A stretch of DNA of 38,495 bases, from the NCBI GenBank assembly GCA_030849065.1, contig JASAON010001485.1, positions 1 through 38,495 of the forward strand, given 5' to 3'. Numbering within the stretch: the stretch's first letter is position 1; each line of letters begins with the position of its first letter. The translations under genes and the position numbers were made by a program. Shown one piece after another: positions 18,197 to 25,823 of this stretch. Under the pieces are notes generated by a model. That model had not been told where the DNA came from and ran no database searches. It saw nothing but the letters and a program-made list of their open reading frames with translations. This stretch comes from Jaenimonas drosophilae (Eukaryota; Euglenozoa; Kinetoplastea; Trypanosomatida; Trypanosomatidae).

Positions 18197-18652
18197 CTAT
18201 GTTGCGTTGGCCCTATTCTCCATCATCATCTCACGCACTTGTTGTGTTGCAGCAGCCTTGGCCGCCTCCTCGCGCTCCACCTCCTCCATCGGGCGTAGCA
18301 GCTCGATGCTGCACGTTCGCGATTCTACAAAACGGCCGTTGATGAGCTGTAAGTAGTTGGGCTCTCCTTCCACCTCACGTGCCAACACAACATCCCCATT
18401 ACGTGGCGTCCATGGGCTGTAGTTGGTGAAGTGAATGCTCGGAACAAGAAGCAACGTACAACGCCGTCGGTTGATGGGGCTGCAATCCACGAGATACCGA
18501 CGTCCTTCGGAAGGATCAAATGCTCTGTAGTGGTGCATCATCCAATAATCTCCGCCAACACCGCCAACAAAAAAGACGAAGAGGCCTCGACGGCACCACT
18601 TGGCGGTGCCACTGTGCAGAAAACTCTCAAAAGAGAGCCACGAGCTCATCAT
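18197..18652 (-). CDS. Small hypothetical protein with one membrane segment
   Basis: 151 residues. It starts with two ATG codons three bases after a textbook pyrimidine tract and TGTAG. A basic patch (AKWCRRG) is followed by a short hydrophobic stretch at about 23-35 (LFVFFVGGVGG), then aromatic and charged sequence with PWTPRNGDVVLAREVEGEP and an Ala/Glu helix at the C terminus. The layout resembles small subunits of mitochondrial inner-membrane complexes, but no family could be assigned, so this is a guess. Confidence 0.7.
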   Translation of the reverse strand: MMSSWLSFESFLHSGTAKWCRRGLFVFFVGGVGGDYWMMHHYRAFDPSEGRRYLVDCSPINRRRCTLLLVPSIHFTNYSPWTPRNGDVVLAREVEGEPNYLQLINGRFVESRTCSIELLRPMEEVEREEAAKAAATQQVREMMMENRANAT

Positions 18653-18655
18653 GTA

Positions 18656-18681
18656 CTACACAACAAACAAGAAAACTGTAC
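18656..18681 (-). promoter_or_regulatory. Candidate trans-splice acceptor for small membrane protein
   Basis: T-rich tract (GTTTTCTTGTTTGTTGTGTAG on the minus strand, in part) with AG at 18656-18657. Only three bases remain before the start codon. Confidence 0.65.
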
Positions 18682-18899
18682 CTGTGTGCGTTGTGTGCGC
18701 GAAGATGAGAGAAAGAGTGAAGAAGCCATGAAGATGATACGAAAGTGTGCTTCAATACACGCAAGCACCTTGCATGTTGGTTTATGGTTTTGTTGGATGC
18801 TGTTCGCACATGACGTTGATGTGCTTGCAGTGAAAATGTGGTGTGTAGAAGTGGTGCAGCGAAACAAGATCCCATCCATGCGTTCTTCATCACGAGGTA

Positions 18900-19538
18900 T
18901 CAGTTCTCCTTCTTGGCGTGAAGATCCTCCATCTCTTCAGCTCCTTGCGTATTGGATGAGTGGTTTTGCTCATCATGAGCATCTGCATCAGGTGCGGCAT
19001 CCTGTTGTTGTTGCGCAGCATCTCGACGTGCCGCATGCGCCTTCCGCTGCTTCTTCACCAACAACATGAGGGAGAGCACACGGAACAACAAACGCATCTG
19101 CAAGATGAGCGCGATGAGCACCAACGGGAACCACACAAAGATGGCCATGAAGAGGCCTGCATCATCAAAATAATTCTGCCCTGGACGACGAAAGAAGTAC
19201 GCCGCATGATCTCCCGCGGTGGCGTTGAGGAGCATCGAACCAAAACCAAAAACGAGGAACATGATGCTCGAGCCAAACAAGAATTCCTCCGACACGTTGC
19301 CACGCGTGAAGTACATGGCGAAGGTGAAGATGAGAAGATGCGCAACAGCGAGATAGGTGAAGAAGGGCTCACTCCAATCGATGGTGTGATAAATGTGTTG
19401 CACCTCCTCCCACACCGCAGACAACATATCTGGTGCGTTATTCATGGCGTACGTCATGTTGGAGAGAAGCAAGTCCCAGCCGGTGGCCTTCATGAGCTCA
19501 TCGTGCGCCTTGGCAAACTCCTCAGCGAATGTTTCCAT
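18900..19538 (-). CDS. TMEM18: TMEM18 family membrane protein
   Basis: 212 residues from the ATG at 19538; the longer frame upstream has no homology. The family block is clear: IDWSEPFFTYLAVAHLLIF (human 'TDWTEPWL..L..FHAL'), a second helix, LLNATAGDHAAYFFRRPGQN followed by YFDDAGLFMAIFVWFPLVL (human 'Q.YFDSRGMFIS.VFSAPLL'), then a long third helix leading into a Lys/Arg-rich tail. TMEM18 is a nuclear-envelope/ER protein with three or four helices that may bind DNA or nucleoporins in mammals. Here the tail (about 155-212) is longer, with a Gln/Ala/Asp-rich stretch and a C-terminal KKEN. About 45 residues precede the first helix. Confidence 0.82.
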   Translation of the reverse strand: METFAEEFAKAHDELMKATGWDLLLSNMTYAMNNAPDMLSAVWEEVQHIYHTIDWSEPFFTYLAVAHLLIFTFAMYFTRGNVSEEFLFGSSIMFLVFGFGSMLLNATAGDHAAYFFRRPGQNYFDDAGLFMAIFVWFPLVLIALILQMRLLFRVLSLMLLVKKQRKAHAARRDAAQQQQDAAPDADAHDEQNHSSNTQGAEEMEDLHAKKEN

Positions 19539-20182
19539 CGTGCGTGCAATGATCTTATTTTTTTCTGTTCTATGTTCTTTATGTTGATATGAAAATGCTG
19601 ATACATGTAGAAGACGTGCAAGAAGAGGAAGGAGATGATGAGCAACAGCAAGAGAGTACGTCATGTGTACGTGTATGTGGTGATGATGATGATGATATTA
19701 TTCATCTCTTCATGAATGTTTTGGCTGGTGATGGTTGCTTTTTGATGCGATCCATGCTACAAGTGCAATCATGAATACTCAAGGGAGCTGAGGTTGAAGA
19801 TCATCGGAATAGCGAATACAGCGTTGAAACAAAACAGAAATAAACGTACACGCACACACACATCGAAGTGATGAAGGTAAGTGGGAAGAAGGAAGCAACA
19901 AAGGGGGCTACGATGGATCTGAACTGCGTGCAGATGCAGCCATCACATGAGAAAGAGTGCTCCACACCTTCACTGATGCACGTTCGTGTGCGTATTTGCG
20001 TGTGTGTGTGTGTGTGTGTGCGTATGTTGCACTTCATCATTTAGCATCATCATCACGTGGTATATATCACCATCAACAGCAACAAGGAAGAGTGTGTGCG
20101 TATGTGCTGCAACGACAACAGCAAAAACACAACCAAAAATCAGAAAAAAAAGAATCAACGTTGAATCGAAGCTTTAGTGCTG
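19539..20182. other. Intergenic spacer, GT repeat
   Basis: 644 bases with a GT run at 20000-20020 and a GAT run near 19681-19695. Short minus-strand frames are repeat translations. No gene or RNA recognised. Confidence 0.5.
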
Positions 20183-21856
20183 TTACGGTGATGATGGCAC
20201 ATCACGTACATCTCCATTCTCTTCTTCATCATCATGTTCGTCCAGCGTTGTGCTGCCATGCTCCACTACAACATCCGCATCGACGCGCTTCCGTGGCAGC
20301 AAACGTGCGAGAGGAATGATGGCCAACTTTGCCACAATCGAAATGAGAATGAGCACCCACAACTTTTCATAATCATCACGACGAATGTGAAGGACCTCGG
20401 CAATGTGCATGGTTGCAATGTAGGAGAGCGTGCCACCCGCCACGCTCGCAACCGTGAAAACCTCAAATGCCGTGGCCTCAAAGTACTTGGGTGCGTGTTC
20501 TGCCGCCATGGCAAAGGTTGGCATGAAGGCGAAGCGAGCACAACACGCCACAACAAAACTATCCACCAAGACGAAGACCGTTGCGTTGATGTGGAGTGTG
20601 TCGGTGATGAAGCCCGTACACAACATCAAGTTCGTCACGTAGCCCAGTGCCCATGCAATACTGCCAATGAGGAAGATGAAGAAGATGGAGGTACGCACAC
20701 CGCCACGAGCTTCTTGCAATGCGCGATAATCCATCCACAGCGAAAACAAGAAGGAGCCGAGCATAGCGCCAAGCATGCCGATGCAGTTAATGAGAGAGAA
20801 CATCCACGTGGGAAACGTCATGGTGGTGTAGAGGTAGTTGGCGTAGATGGGGCTAGAATCGGGCATCACGGTGTAGGTGAAGATGAAGGCCAGGATGATG
20901 ATGAAGATGGCACCATCACTGCGTATGCCATCGCGTGCAAAGCTCCGCTTCACGCGGCGCATCGCCATGGGCAATCTGCCACACAACGACACTACCTCCA
21001 TCGATTGCGGCACAAAGAGCGCCCGTGGAGCCATCAACATGATGGGAAGTAGCACCGCATAGAGCAAGGCAGATACACCCAACAACTGTGGCACCGACAA
21101 GAGGAGCACCAACATTGTTTGCAACACCGCTCCGCCAAGACTTCCAGCGGAACGCCACAACATTGCGCGACTCATTGTGGCTGCAATGCGCGCGGTGCCA
21201 TCTTCGTCAGTCTCTCCATTCATCTTTCGCCCCAGCTCCACCAGCAAACCATTCAGCGGGATATACAAGCCCATGTTGCCCAGCTGCAATGCGAAGGAGA
21301 GAAGAACGAAGTACAAAAAGTTGGTGTAGATGCACGGTTGCATCGCCAACAACAAGCACAACACGTTGATGCTCAAACTGAGAAGAAAGATGGGCCGGCG
21401 CTTCTCTCCACGCACAATGAGCGCATCCGCCATCCATCCAACCACCGGCTGGAGCCACGCGGCATAGCCCATGTAAATCCAGTACCGTGTTACGTCAATC
21501 GGGCCGTAGTGGAGCTCTAAATTGATGAAGAGAGTGATGGCATAGGTGGTGAAGTTCTGCGCGGTGGAGGTGAAGGCGAGAAGAAGAAGAATGCTGCTCG
21601 GGATGATGTAGGTGGACTGCGTTGAGGTCTCGTTTTCATTCACGTTGATGCCATCATCATCATCAACATCATGTATTCGTCCTCCGGATTCATCCTCCTT
21701 CACGGGTGTTGTGGAGGATGACCGATCCAACTCACTCGTATGTGGTGATGGAAGTGCGTGCTGCACATGTGCTGGCTTCCGTCTAGTGAGTGTAAATGGA
21801 GATACCTCAACAACAGGCGGAGATGATGATGAAGGCGAGGCGTCTTCCGCGTTCAT
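20183..21856 (-). CDS. Folate/biopterin (BT1) family transporter 1
   Basis: 557 residues from the ATG at 21856, chosen because a pyrimidine tract and AG at 21871-21872 separate it from an earlier in-frame ATG (21922). After an acidic Ser/Thr-rich cytosolic N terminus of about 85 residues there are about 12 hydrophobic segments. BT1-family marks: WLQPVVGWMADALIVRGEKRRP (the 'P..G..SD.....G.RRRP' loop between helices 2 and 3) and AMLWRSAGSLGGAVL ('R..GSL.G'). These transporters import folates, pterins or related solutes at the plasma membrane and are expanded in kinetoplastids; the substrate here is unknown. It is a tandem paralogue of 23162-24880, with which it shares a 160-bp identical block. 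Confidence 0.75.
   Translation of the reverse strand: MNAEDASPSSSSPPVVEVSPFTLTRRKPAHVQHALPSPHTSELDRSSSTTPVKEDESGGRIHDVDDDDGINVNENETSTQSTYIIPSSILLLLAFTSTAQNFTTYAITLFINLELHYGPIDVTRYWIYMGYAAWLQPVVGWMADALIVRGEKRRPIFLLSLSINVLCLLLAMQPCIYTNFLYFVLLSFALQLGNMGLYIPLNGLLVELGRKMNGETDEDGTARIAATMSRAMLWRSAGSLGGAVLQTMLVLLLSVPQLLGVSALLYAVLLPIMLMAPRALFVPQSMEVVSLCGRLPMAMRRVKRSFARDGIRSDGAIFIIILAFIFTYTVMPDSSPIYANYLYTTMTFPTWMFSLINCIGMLGAMLGSFLFSLWMDYRALQEARGGVRTSIFFIFLIGSIAWALGYVTNLMLCTGFITDTLHINATVFVLVDSFVVACCARFAFMPTFAMAAEHAPKYFEATAFEVFTVASVAGGTLSYIATMHIAEVLHIRRDDYEKLWVLILISIVAKLAIIPLARLLPRKRVDADVVVEHGSTTLDEHDDEEENGDVRDVPSSP
20455..20536 (-). repeat. 82-bp near-identical block shared by both transporters
   Basis: Matches 23488-23569 with two mismatches in 82. 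It is separated from the second shared block by 50 diverged bases in both genes. Confidence 0.9.
20587..20746 (-). repeat. 160-bp identical block shared by both transporters
   Basis: Base-for-base identical with 23620-23779. It encodes the segment FSLWMDYRALQEARGG through CTGFITDTLHI. Flanking sequence differs at once on each side. Confidence 0.95.
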
Positions 21857-21870
21857 TCGGCCTCCACGTA

Positions 21871-21900
21871 CTACAAAAAATAGAGCAGCAAGAAGATGTT
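21871..21900 (-). promoter_or_regulatory. Candidate trans-splice acceptor for transporter 1
   Basis: CTTCTTGCTGCTCTATTTTT-type tract followed by TGTAG, with AG at 21871-21872. The leader is 14 bases. A second AG at 21862-21863 is also possible. Confidence 0.6.
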
Positions 21901-22653
21901 GATGGAGGTGGTTTGCATCCATCACACAAGCACAGAATTAATTCATCTCGCATCGTTGATGCAGCCAGTGAAGTAGATCCATGTGATATTGATCCGTAAA
22001 TCATAAGTGGTGAAGGAAAGAAAAAAAAAGTGTGTTTATGGCCGTCATTACGAAAAAAGGTGCTTCGCAAGACGTTCAATCATCTCATCAACAACATCAA
22101 CTACATCATCCATCCGCTACTCCACCACAAACATCATCACACCACTTACGCATCTACTTCTGCTTCCTTGATATATAGTCGAGAAGAGGAAGCACAACCA
22201 CTGTGTACGAAGAAGAAGAAGAACAACAACAACAACAACAAACAACAAGACCATCATCATTATCATCATCATTGAAGTCGTCGCGAGGTGTGATGCGCTG
22301 GAATCACCATCAACATCCCTACCAACCCATGTTGCTGGTGTGTTGGTGTGAAGTAGTGGAGGAGAAGGAGGAAGATGATTGAGAGGAATCTGACGCACAA
22401 CAACACAAAAACAAGAGGAGAATGAAAACAAAAAGGTGGGCATTCGTTGTAGTTTAGCGGAGAAGGTCCAACGAAGAAACAACAAAAAAACAAAACAGGA
22501 AAAATCAAAGAAAAACAATCAATCTTCATGATGGATGGCGAGTGTGTACGTCGTGTATGGGAGAGAAGAAGAAGAGGTTCATGAGCACCGCGTGAGATGG
22601 TGTGCAAACGGTGTTGATGAGATGGAAGTCATCAGAACAACAAAAAACATTAA

Positions 22654-22845
22654 TCAGGAGCCATCATCAAACATCAACGTACATCGCACCACGTATATCT
22701 CATCCTCCACGTTTACCACAGCGCTCGCTTCTCCGTCTACCACTCTACGTGAAGGTGATGGCAATCGCAGATCAACTTCAGCGCATCGCAACACCATTTC
22801 TGTTGGAGGAAGCGTGGATGTTGTTGGTAGGAGAAGAGGAAACAT
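22654..22845 (-). CDS. Candidate small protein of 63 residues
   Basis: Possible small gene. The ATG lies 27 bases after an AG that ends an almost pure pyrimidine tract (22877-22901), one of the best acceptor-like signals in the window, and no larger gene follows it for over 500 bases. The encoded sequence is not a repeat translation: PTEMVLRCAEVDLRLPSPSR, then DGEASAVVNVEDEIYVVRC, ending CTLMFDDGS. It resembles no family I know. It could equally be an accidental frame in an untranslated or processed RNA. Confidence 0.3.
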   Translation of the reverse strand: MFPLLLPTTSTLPPTEMVLRCAEVDLRLPSPSRRVVDGEASAVVNVEDEIYVVRCTLMFDDGS

Positions 22846-22872
22846 GGAAGATGTACGTTGGATGATGATTCA

Positions 22873-22901
22873 CTCGCAAAAGAAAAAAAGAAAAAAAAAA
22901 C
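22873..22901 (-). promoter_or_regulatory. Candidate trans-splice acceptor in the long spacer
   Basis: Tract of 20-odd T/C bases on the minus strand ending TTTTGCGAG, with AG at 22873-22874, at the expected place for a transcript inside the spacer. Confidence 0.45.
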
Positions 22902-23161
22902 AGCGCCAACATCGTTGTTGTTTGGGGTTCATGTTCGTTGATTTAGGCATGAAGATGAGAAAGACAATATCCATCATCATCACCGCCAATTATCATCAAT
23001 GACATTGATGCTGCCGCTGGCTCACTTTTGTTGTTGTTACTTGCAAAACACATGCGCACGAGCTCATATGATCGCAAGATGGAGAAAACAAAACAAAACA
23101 AAAAAGTGAAGTGGATACGCTGAAGTAGTCGTAGAACATCATCATCATCATCACCATCCTA

Positions 23162-24880
23162 CTACTCCACTACGACTTGTTGTGGGCCTGTGCCTGCCGG
23201 ATTGCATGTTGGCACCACGTACGGGTCCATGTAGGCATCGCCACCAATGACAGGGTCAGAGTATGGCAGCTCCTCCTCCATCCTGCGCTGCATCGCCATC
23301 GCATCCTCCTCCTCCGACTTGCGTGTTGGCAAAATGTACGCAAGTGGGATCGGCACCAACTTGCAACCAATCGAAATGACAATGAGAATCCAGAGATTGC
23401 TGTAGTCTGATCGCGTGATGTGGAGATCCTCGGCAATGAAGGCCGTGATCATGGACGATGCCGTACCTCCTCCCGTGGAAACCACGCTGAAAACCTCAAA
23501 TGCCGTGGCCTCAAAGTACTTGGGTGCGTGCTCTGCCGCCATGGCAATGGTTGGCATGAAGGCGAAGCGCACAAACATGGACATGAAGAAGTTATCAATC
23601 GGAATGAAAACTTCCGCGCTGATGTGGAGTGTGTCGGTGATGAAGCCCGTACACAACATCAAGTTCGTCACGTAGCCCAGTGCCCATGCAATACTGCCAA
23701 TGAGGAAGATGAAGAAGATGGAGGTACGCACACCGCCACGAGCTTCTTGCAATGCGCGATAATCCATCCACAGCGAAAAGAGGTAGGCCCCCACAATCGA
23801 GCCGAACATGCCCAAACAATTATTCATGGAATAAAACCACGCCTCAAACATGAACTCACCGTAGAGGTAGTTGTAGTAGACGGAGCTCGCATCTGGCATC
23901 AACGTGTAAATGAAGACGAAGGTGAGCACAAGAATGAAGAGAAAACCGTCGCTGCGGAGGTTGGTGATATCGAAGCTCGTCTTGAGGAGGTTGAAGGTGC
24001 GTTGGATGCTGACGTAGAAGTTGGTGGTGTGGAGAGATGGGCGGAGGAAGAGCGAGCGAGGGGCAATCAAGACGAGTGGGATGAGAATGAAGTGGCAAAT
24101 GGCCGTTACCCCGAGGAGCTCGCGCACCGACATGAATAAAACCAAGCAGGTTTGCAACACCGTGCCAGCAAGACTACCCGAAGAACGCCACACCATCGCC
24201 TTGCTCATGATGGTGGCGATGCGTGCGGTACTCTCATCCTCCGTCTCACCATCGGTACGGCCAATCTCCACGAGCAAGCCATTCAGTGGGATGTAGATGC
24301 CCATCATCAAGAATTGCGATACCATGCTGATGCCCAGCAGTTTGCCATAGGTGGCCGTTGAGCCAGGGAAAAAGCAATACACGCAATAAATGACGGTGTT
24401 GCCCACGGCAGAAATGATGTACAGTGGGCGACGTTTTTCACCAAAAATGACAAAAACATCCGCCACGTAGCCAATGATGGGCTGCATCCAAATCGTGAGG
24501 CCAACGTACATCCAGTACCGAGTCACCTGCACCGGCTCGTACTCGAGGGTGAGATTAATGAAGAGGCTGATGGCACTGCTGCCAAAGCTCTCGGCGAGGG
24601 CGGAGAAGATGAGCAAAATGATGATGTTCCACGGAATGAAGGGCATCACGAACTTGTGCTCCACATCCTCTGAGGCGTGCAACGTACCTGCTCGGTAGTG
24701 TTTCTTCTCAGACTTTTCAGCATCCAAGTGAAGTGGGGGCAGATGCTCCTTCACCAAACCGGATGCCGTTGATTTGCGTGTGGCATCATCAACACATGAC
24801 GAAGAGGAGGTGTGTGGTGGCATGGCCTCGATCTCATCGTACGGACCGAGCGGGCCGCTCTCCTCCAAATCTTTCGTCAT
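23162..24880 (-). CDS. Folate/biopterin (BT1) family transporter 2
   Basis: 572 residues from the ATG at 24880. An acidic N terminus of about 70 residues precedes about 12 hydrophobic segments. BT1 marks match paralogue 1: WMQPIIGYVADVFVIFGEKRRP, IPLNGLLVEIGRTDGETEDE and AMVWRSSGSLAGTVL. Most of the protein has diverged from paralogue 1, but one block is identical in DNA. The C terminus ends in a Pro/Gly/Gln-rich tail that paralogue 1 lacks. Start doubt: after the run of eleven T bases upstream, the first AG on the minus strand lies inside codon 3 (ATGACGAAAG). If that AG is used, translation would begin at Met20 and shorten only the cytosolic tail. Substrate unknown. Confidence 0.75.
   Translation of the reverse strand: MTKDLEESGPLGPYDEIEAMPPHTSSSSCVDDATRKSTASGLVKEHLPPLHLDAEKSEKKHYRAGTLHASEDVEHKFVMPFIPWNIIILLIFSALAESFGSSAISLFINLTLEYEPVQVTRYWMYVGLTIWMQPIIGYVADVFVIFGEKRRPLYIISAVGNTVIYCVYCFFPGSTATYGKLLGISMVSQFLMMGIYIPLNGLLVEIGRTDGETEDESTARIATIMSKAMVWRSSGSLAGTVLQTCLVLFMSVRELLGVTAICHFILIPLVLIAPRSLFLRPSLHTTNFYVSIQRTFNLLKTSFDITNLRSDGFLFILVLTFVFIYTLMPDASSVYYNYLYGEFMFEAWFYSMNNCLGMFGSIVGAYLFSLWMDYRALQEARGGVRTSIFFIFLIGSIAWALGYVTNLMLCTGFITDTLHISAEVFIPIDNFFMSMFVRFAFMPTIAMAAEHAPKYFEATAFEVFSVVSTGGGTASSMITAFIAEDLHITRSDYSNLWILIVISIGCKLVPIPLAYILPTRKSEEEDAMAMQRRMEEELPYSDPVIGGDAYMDPYVVPTCNPAGTGPQQVVVE
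23488..23569 (-). repeat. 82-bp near-identical block, second copy
   Basis: Partner of 20455-20536, with two mismatches in 82. Confidence 0.9.
23620..23779 (-). repeat. 160-bp identical block, second copy
   Basis: Partner of 20587-20746, with no mismatch. Confidence 0.95.
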
Positions 24881-25208
24881 ATTCCCGTGCGCGTACAAAA
24901 AAAAAAAGGTGGGTATATTATGAAAGAGGAAGTAGAGCACAACAAACTAGATGATCTTAACACAGAAAATGATAATGGTAAAGATGATGAAGTACAAGAT
25001 GATGATGATGATGAAGAAGCTGAAACATGGATAGCCACATGTGTGCGTGGTAGAGTAGTGAGAGTCTTGGATTAGTTGGTATGTACGTACCATGAACGTT
25101 TACTCGTTGAATCCTCACAACAACCACAAATTGCCACAAGATGTTTGTTTGTTGTGCGCACTGACACACACACACACACAACTCATCCATCATGCACAAC
25201 ACTCTCAC
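24881..25208. other. Intergenic spacer, pyrimidine tract only
   Basis: 328 bases. A run of eleven A (plus strand) lies near 24897-24907, with GAT repeats near 24995-25015 and a CA run near 25164-25179. No gene recognised. Confidence 0.5.
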
Positions 25209-25622
25209 TTACTTCTTCTTCTTCATCTTCAGCTTCAGGCTCGATCCTCGCTTGATCTTCAGCGCCGTTCCCGTCGCGCGCTTCGATGATGATGTCTTGG
25301 TGGTACGACGAGCCATGGAAATATCCACGTGGACGCGGCTCTTGGTGCCCGTCGCACAATCCACGCAATATCCCATCGTGCGGCACTCCTTGGCACAGGT
25401 AGGGCAGGTCCAAAGCACACCCTTCTGATCTTCAAAGCCAGCGTAGATGTCAGTGGGGCACTCCAACCCGAGACGAATCTTTTGTTTTCCCTTCATCTTT
25501 GGCCGCGTCTTCTTCAAATGAACCGATTTTGGTACGAGTGGCTCCTTCACGGGCACCACACCGCCATGGGCCTTCACCTCCTCCTTCTTCTTTTGGCGCT
25601 GTTTGCGTGTTTTGGATACCAT
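25209..25622 (-). CDS. Small basic zinc-binding protein
   Basis: 137 residues from the ATG at 25622; the longer frame begins only with TTG. The N terminus is Lys/Arg-rich (SKTRKQRQKKKEEVK; KKTRPKMKGKQKIRLG). A treble-clef or ribbon-like set of cysteines follows: WTCPTCAKECRTMGYCVDC, with Cys pairs about 13 residues apart. The tail is again very basic and ends in a Lys run. The charge and compact zinc site suggest an RNA- or ribosome-associated, possibly nucleolar protein. I do not recognise the family. Confidence 0.7.
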   Translation of the reverse strand: MVSKTRKQRQKKKEEVKAHGGVVPVKEPLVPKSVHLKKTRPKMKGKQKIRLGLECPTDIYAGFEDQKGVLWTCPTCAKECRTMGYCVDCATGTKSRVHVDISMARRTTKTSSSKRATGTALKIKRGSSLKLKMKKKK

Positions 25623-25823
25623 GTTGTTGCGCACGTGTGCGAAGGACGTCAACGATGGTGGTCCTGGATACTATGTTGGTGATGATAATGATGATGAGTA
25701 TGTGTGGAGGAGATGAATTGAGTAGTGTAGCACAATGATGATGATGATGATAGGTTGAAGCAACCAACATCAACATGAACCACTTTAGATGGCACACACA
25801 CGCGCGCACAAACAACAACAGCA

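Larger units (their letters stand above)
21857..23161. other. Long spacer between the transporter paralogues
   Basis: 1305 bases, the longest spacer of the window. It contains AAC and ATC repeats near 22225-22272, purine-rich plus-strand patches, a candidate small gene (22654-22845) with its own acceptor, and otherwise nothing recognised. No tRNA-like B box or spliced-leader RNA sequence was seen. Confidence 0.5.

Noticed and set aside
20234..21052. 272-codon plus-strand frame, with a similar one at 23420-24139
   Set aside because: The two look like homologues only because they are antisense to the shared blocks of the two transporters.
21857..23161. Search for tRNA, spliced-leader RNA or snRNA genes in the longest spacer
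   Set aside because: No T-arm-like box, no recognisable spliced-leader sequence or snRNA motif by eye; a covariance-model search would be needed to be sure.
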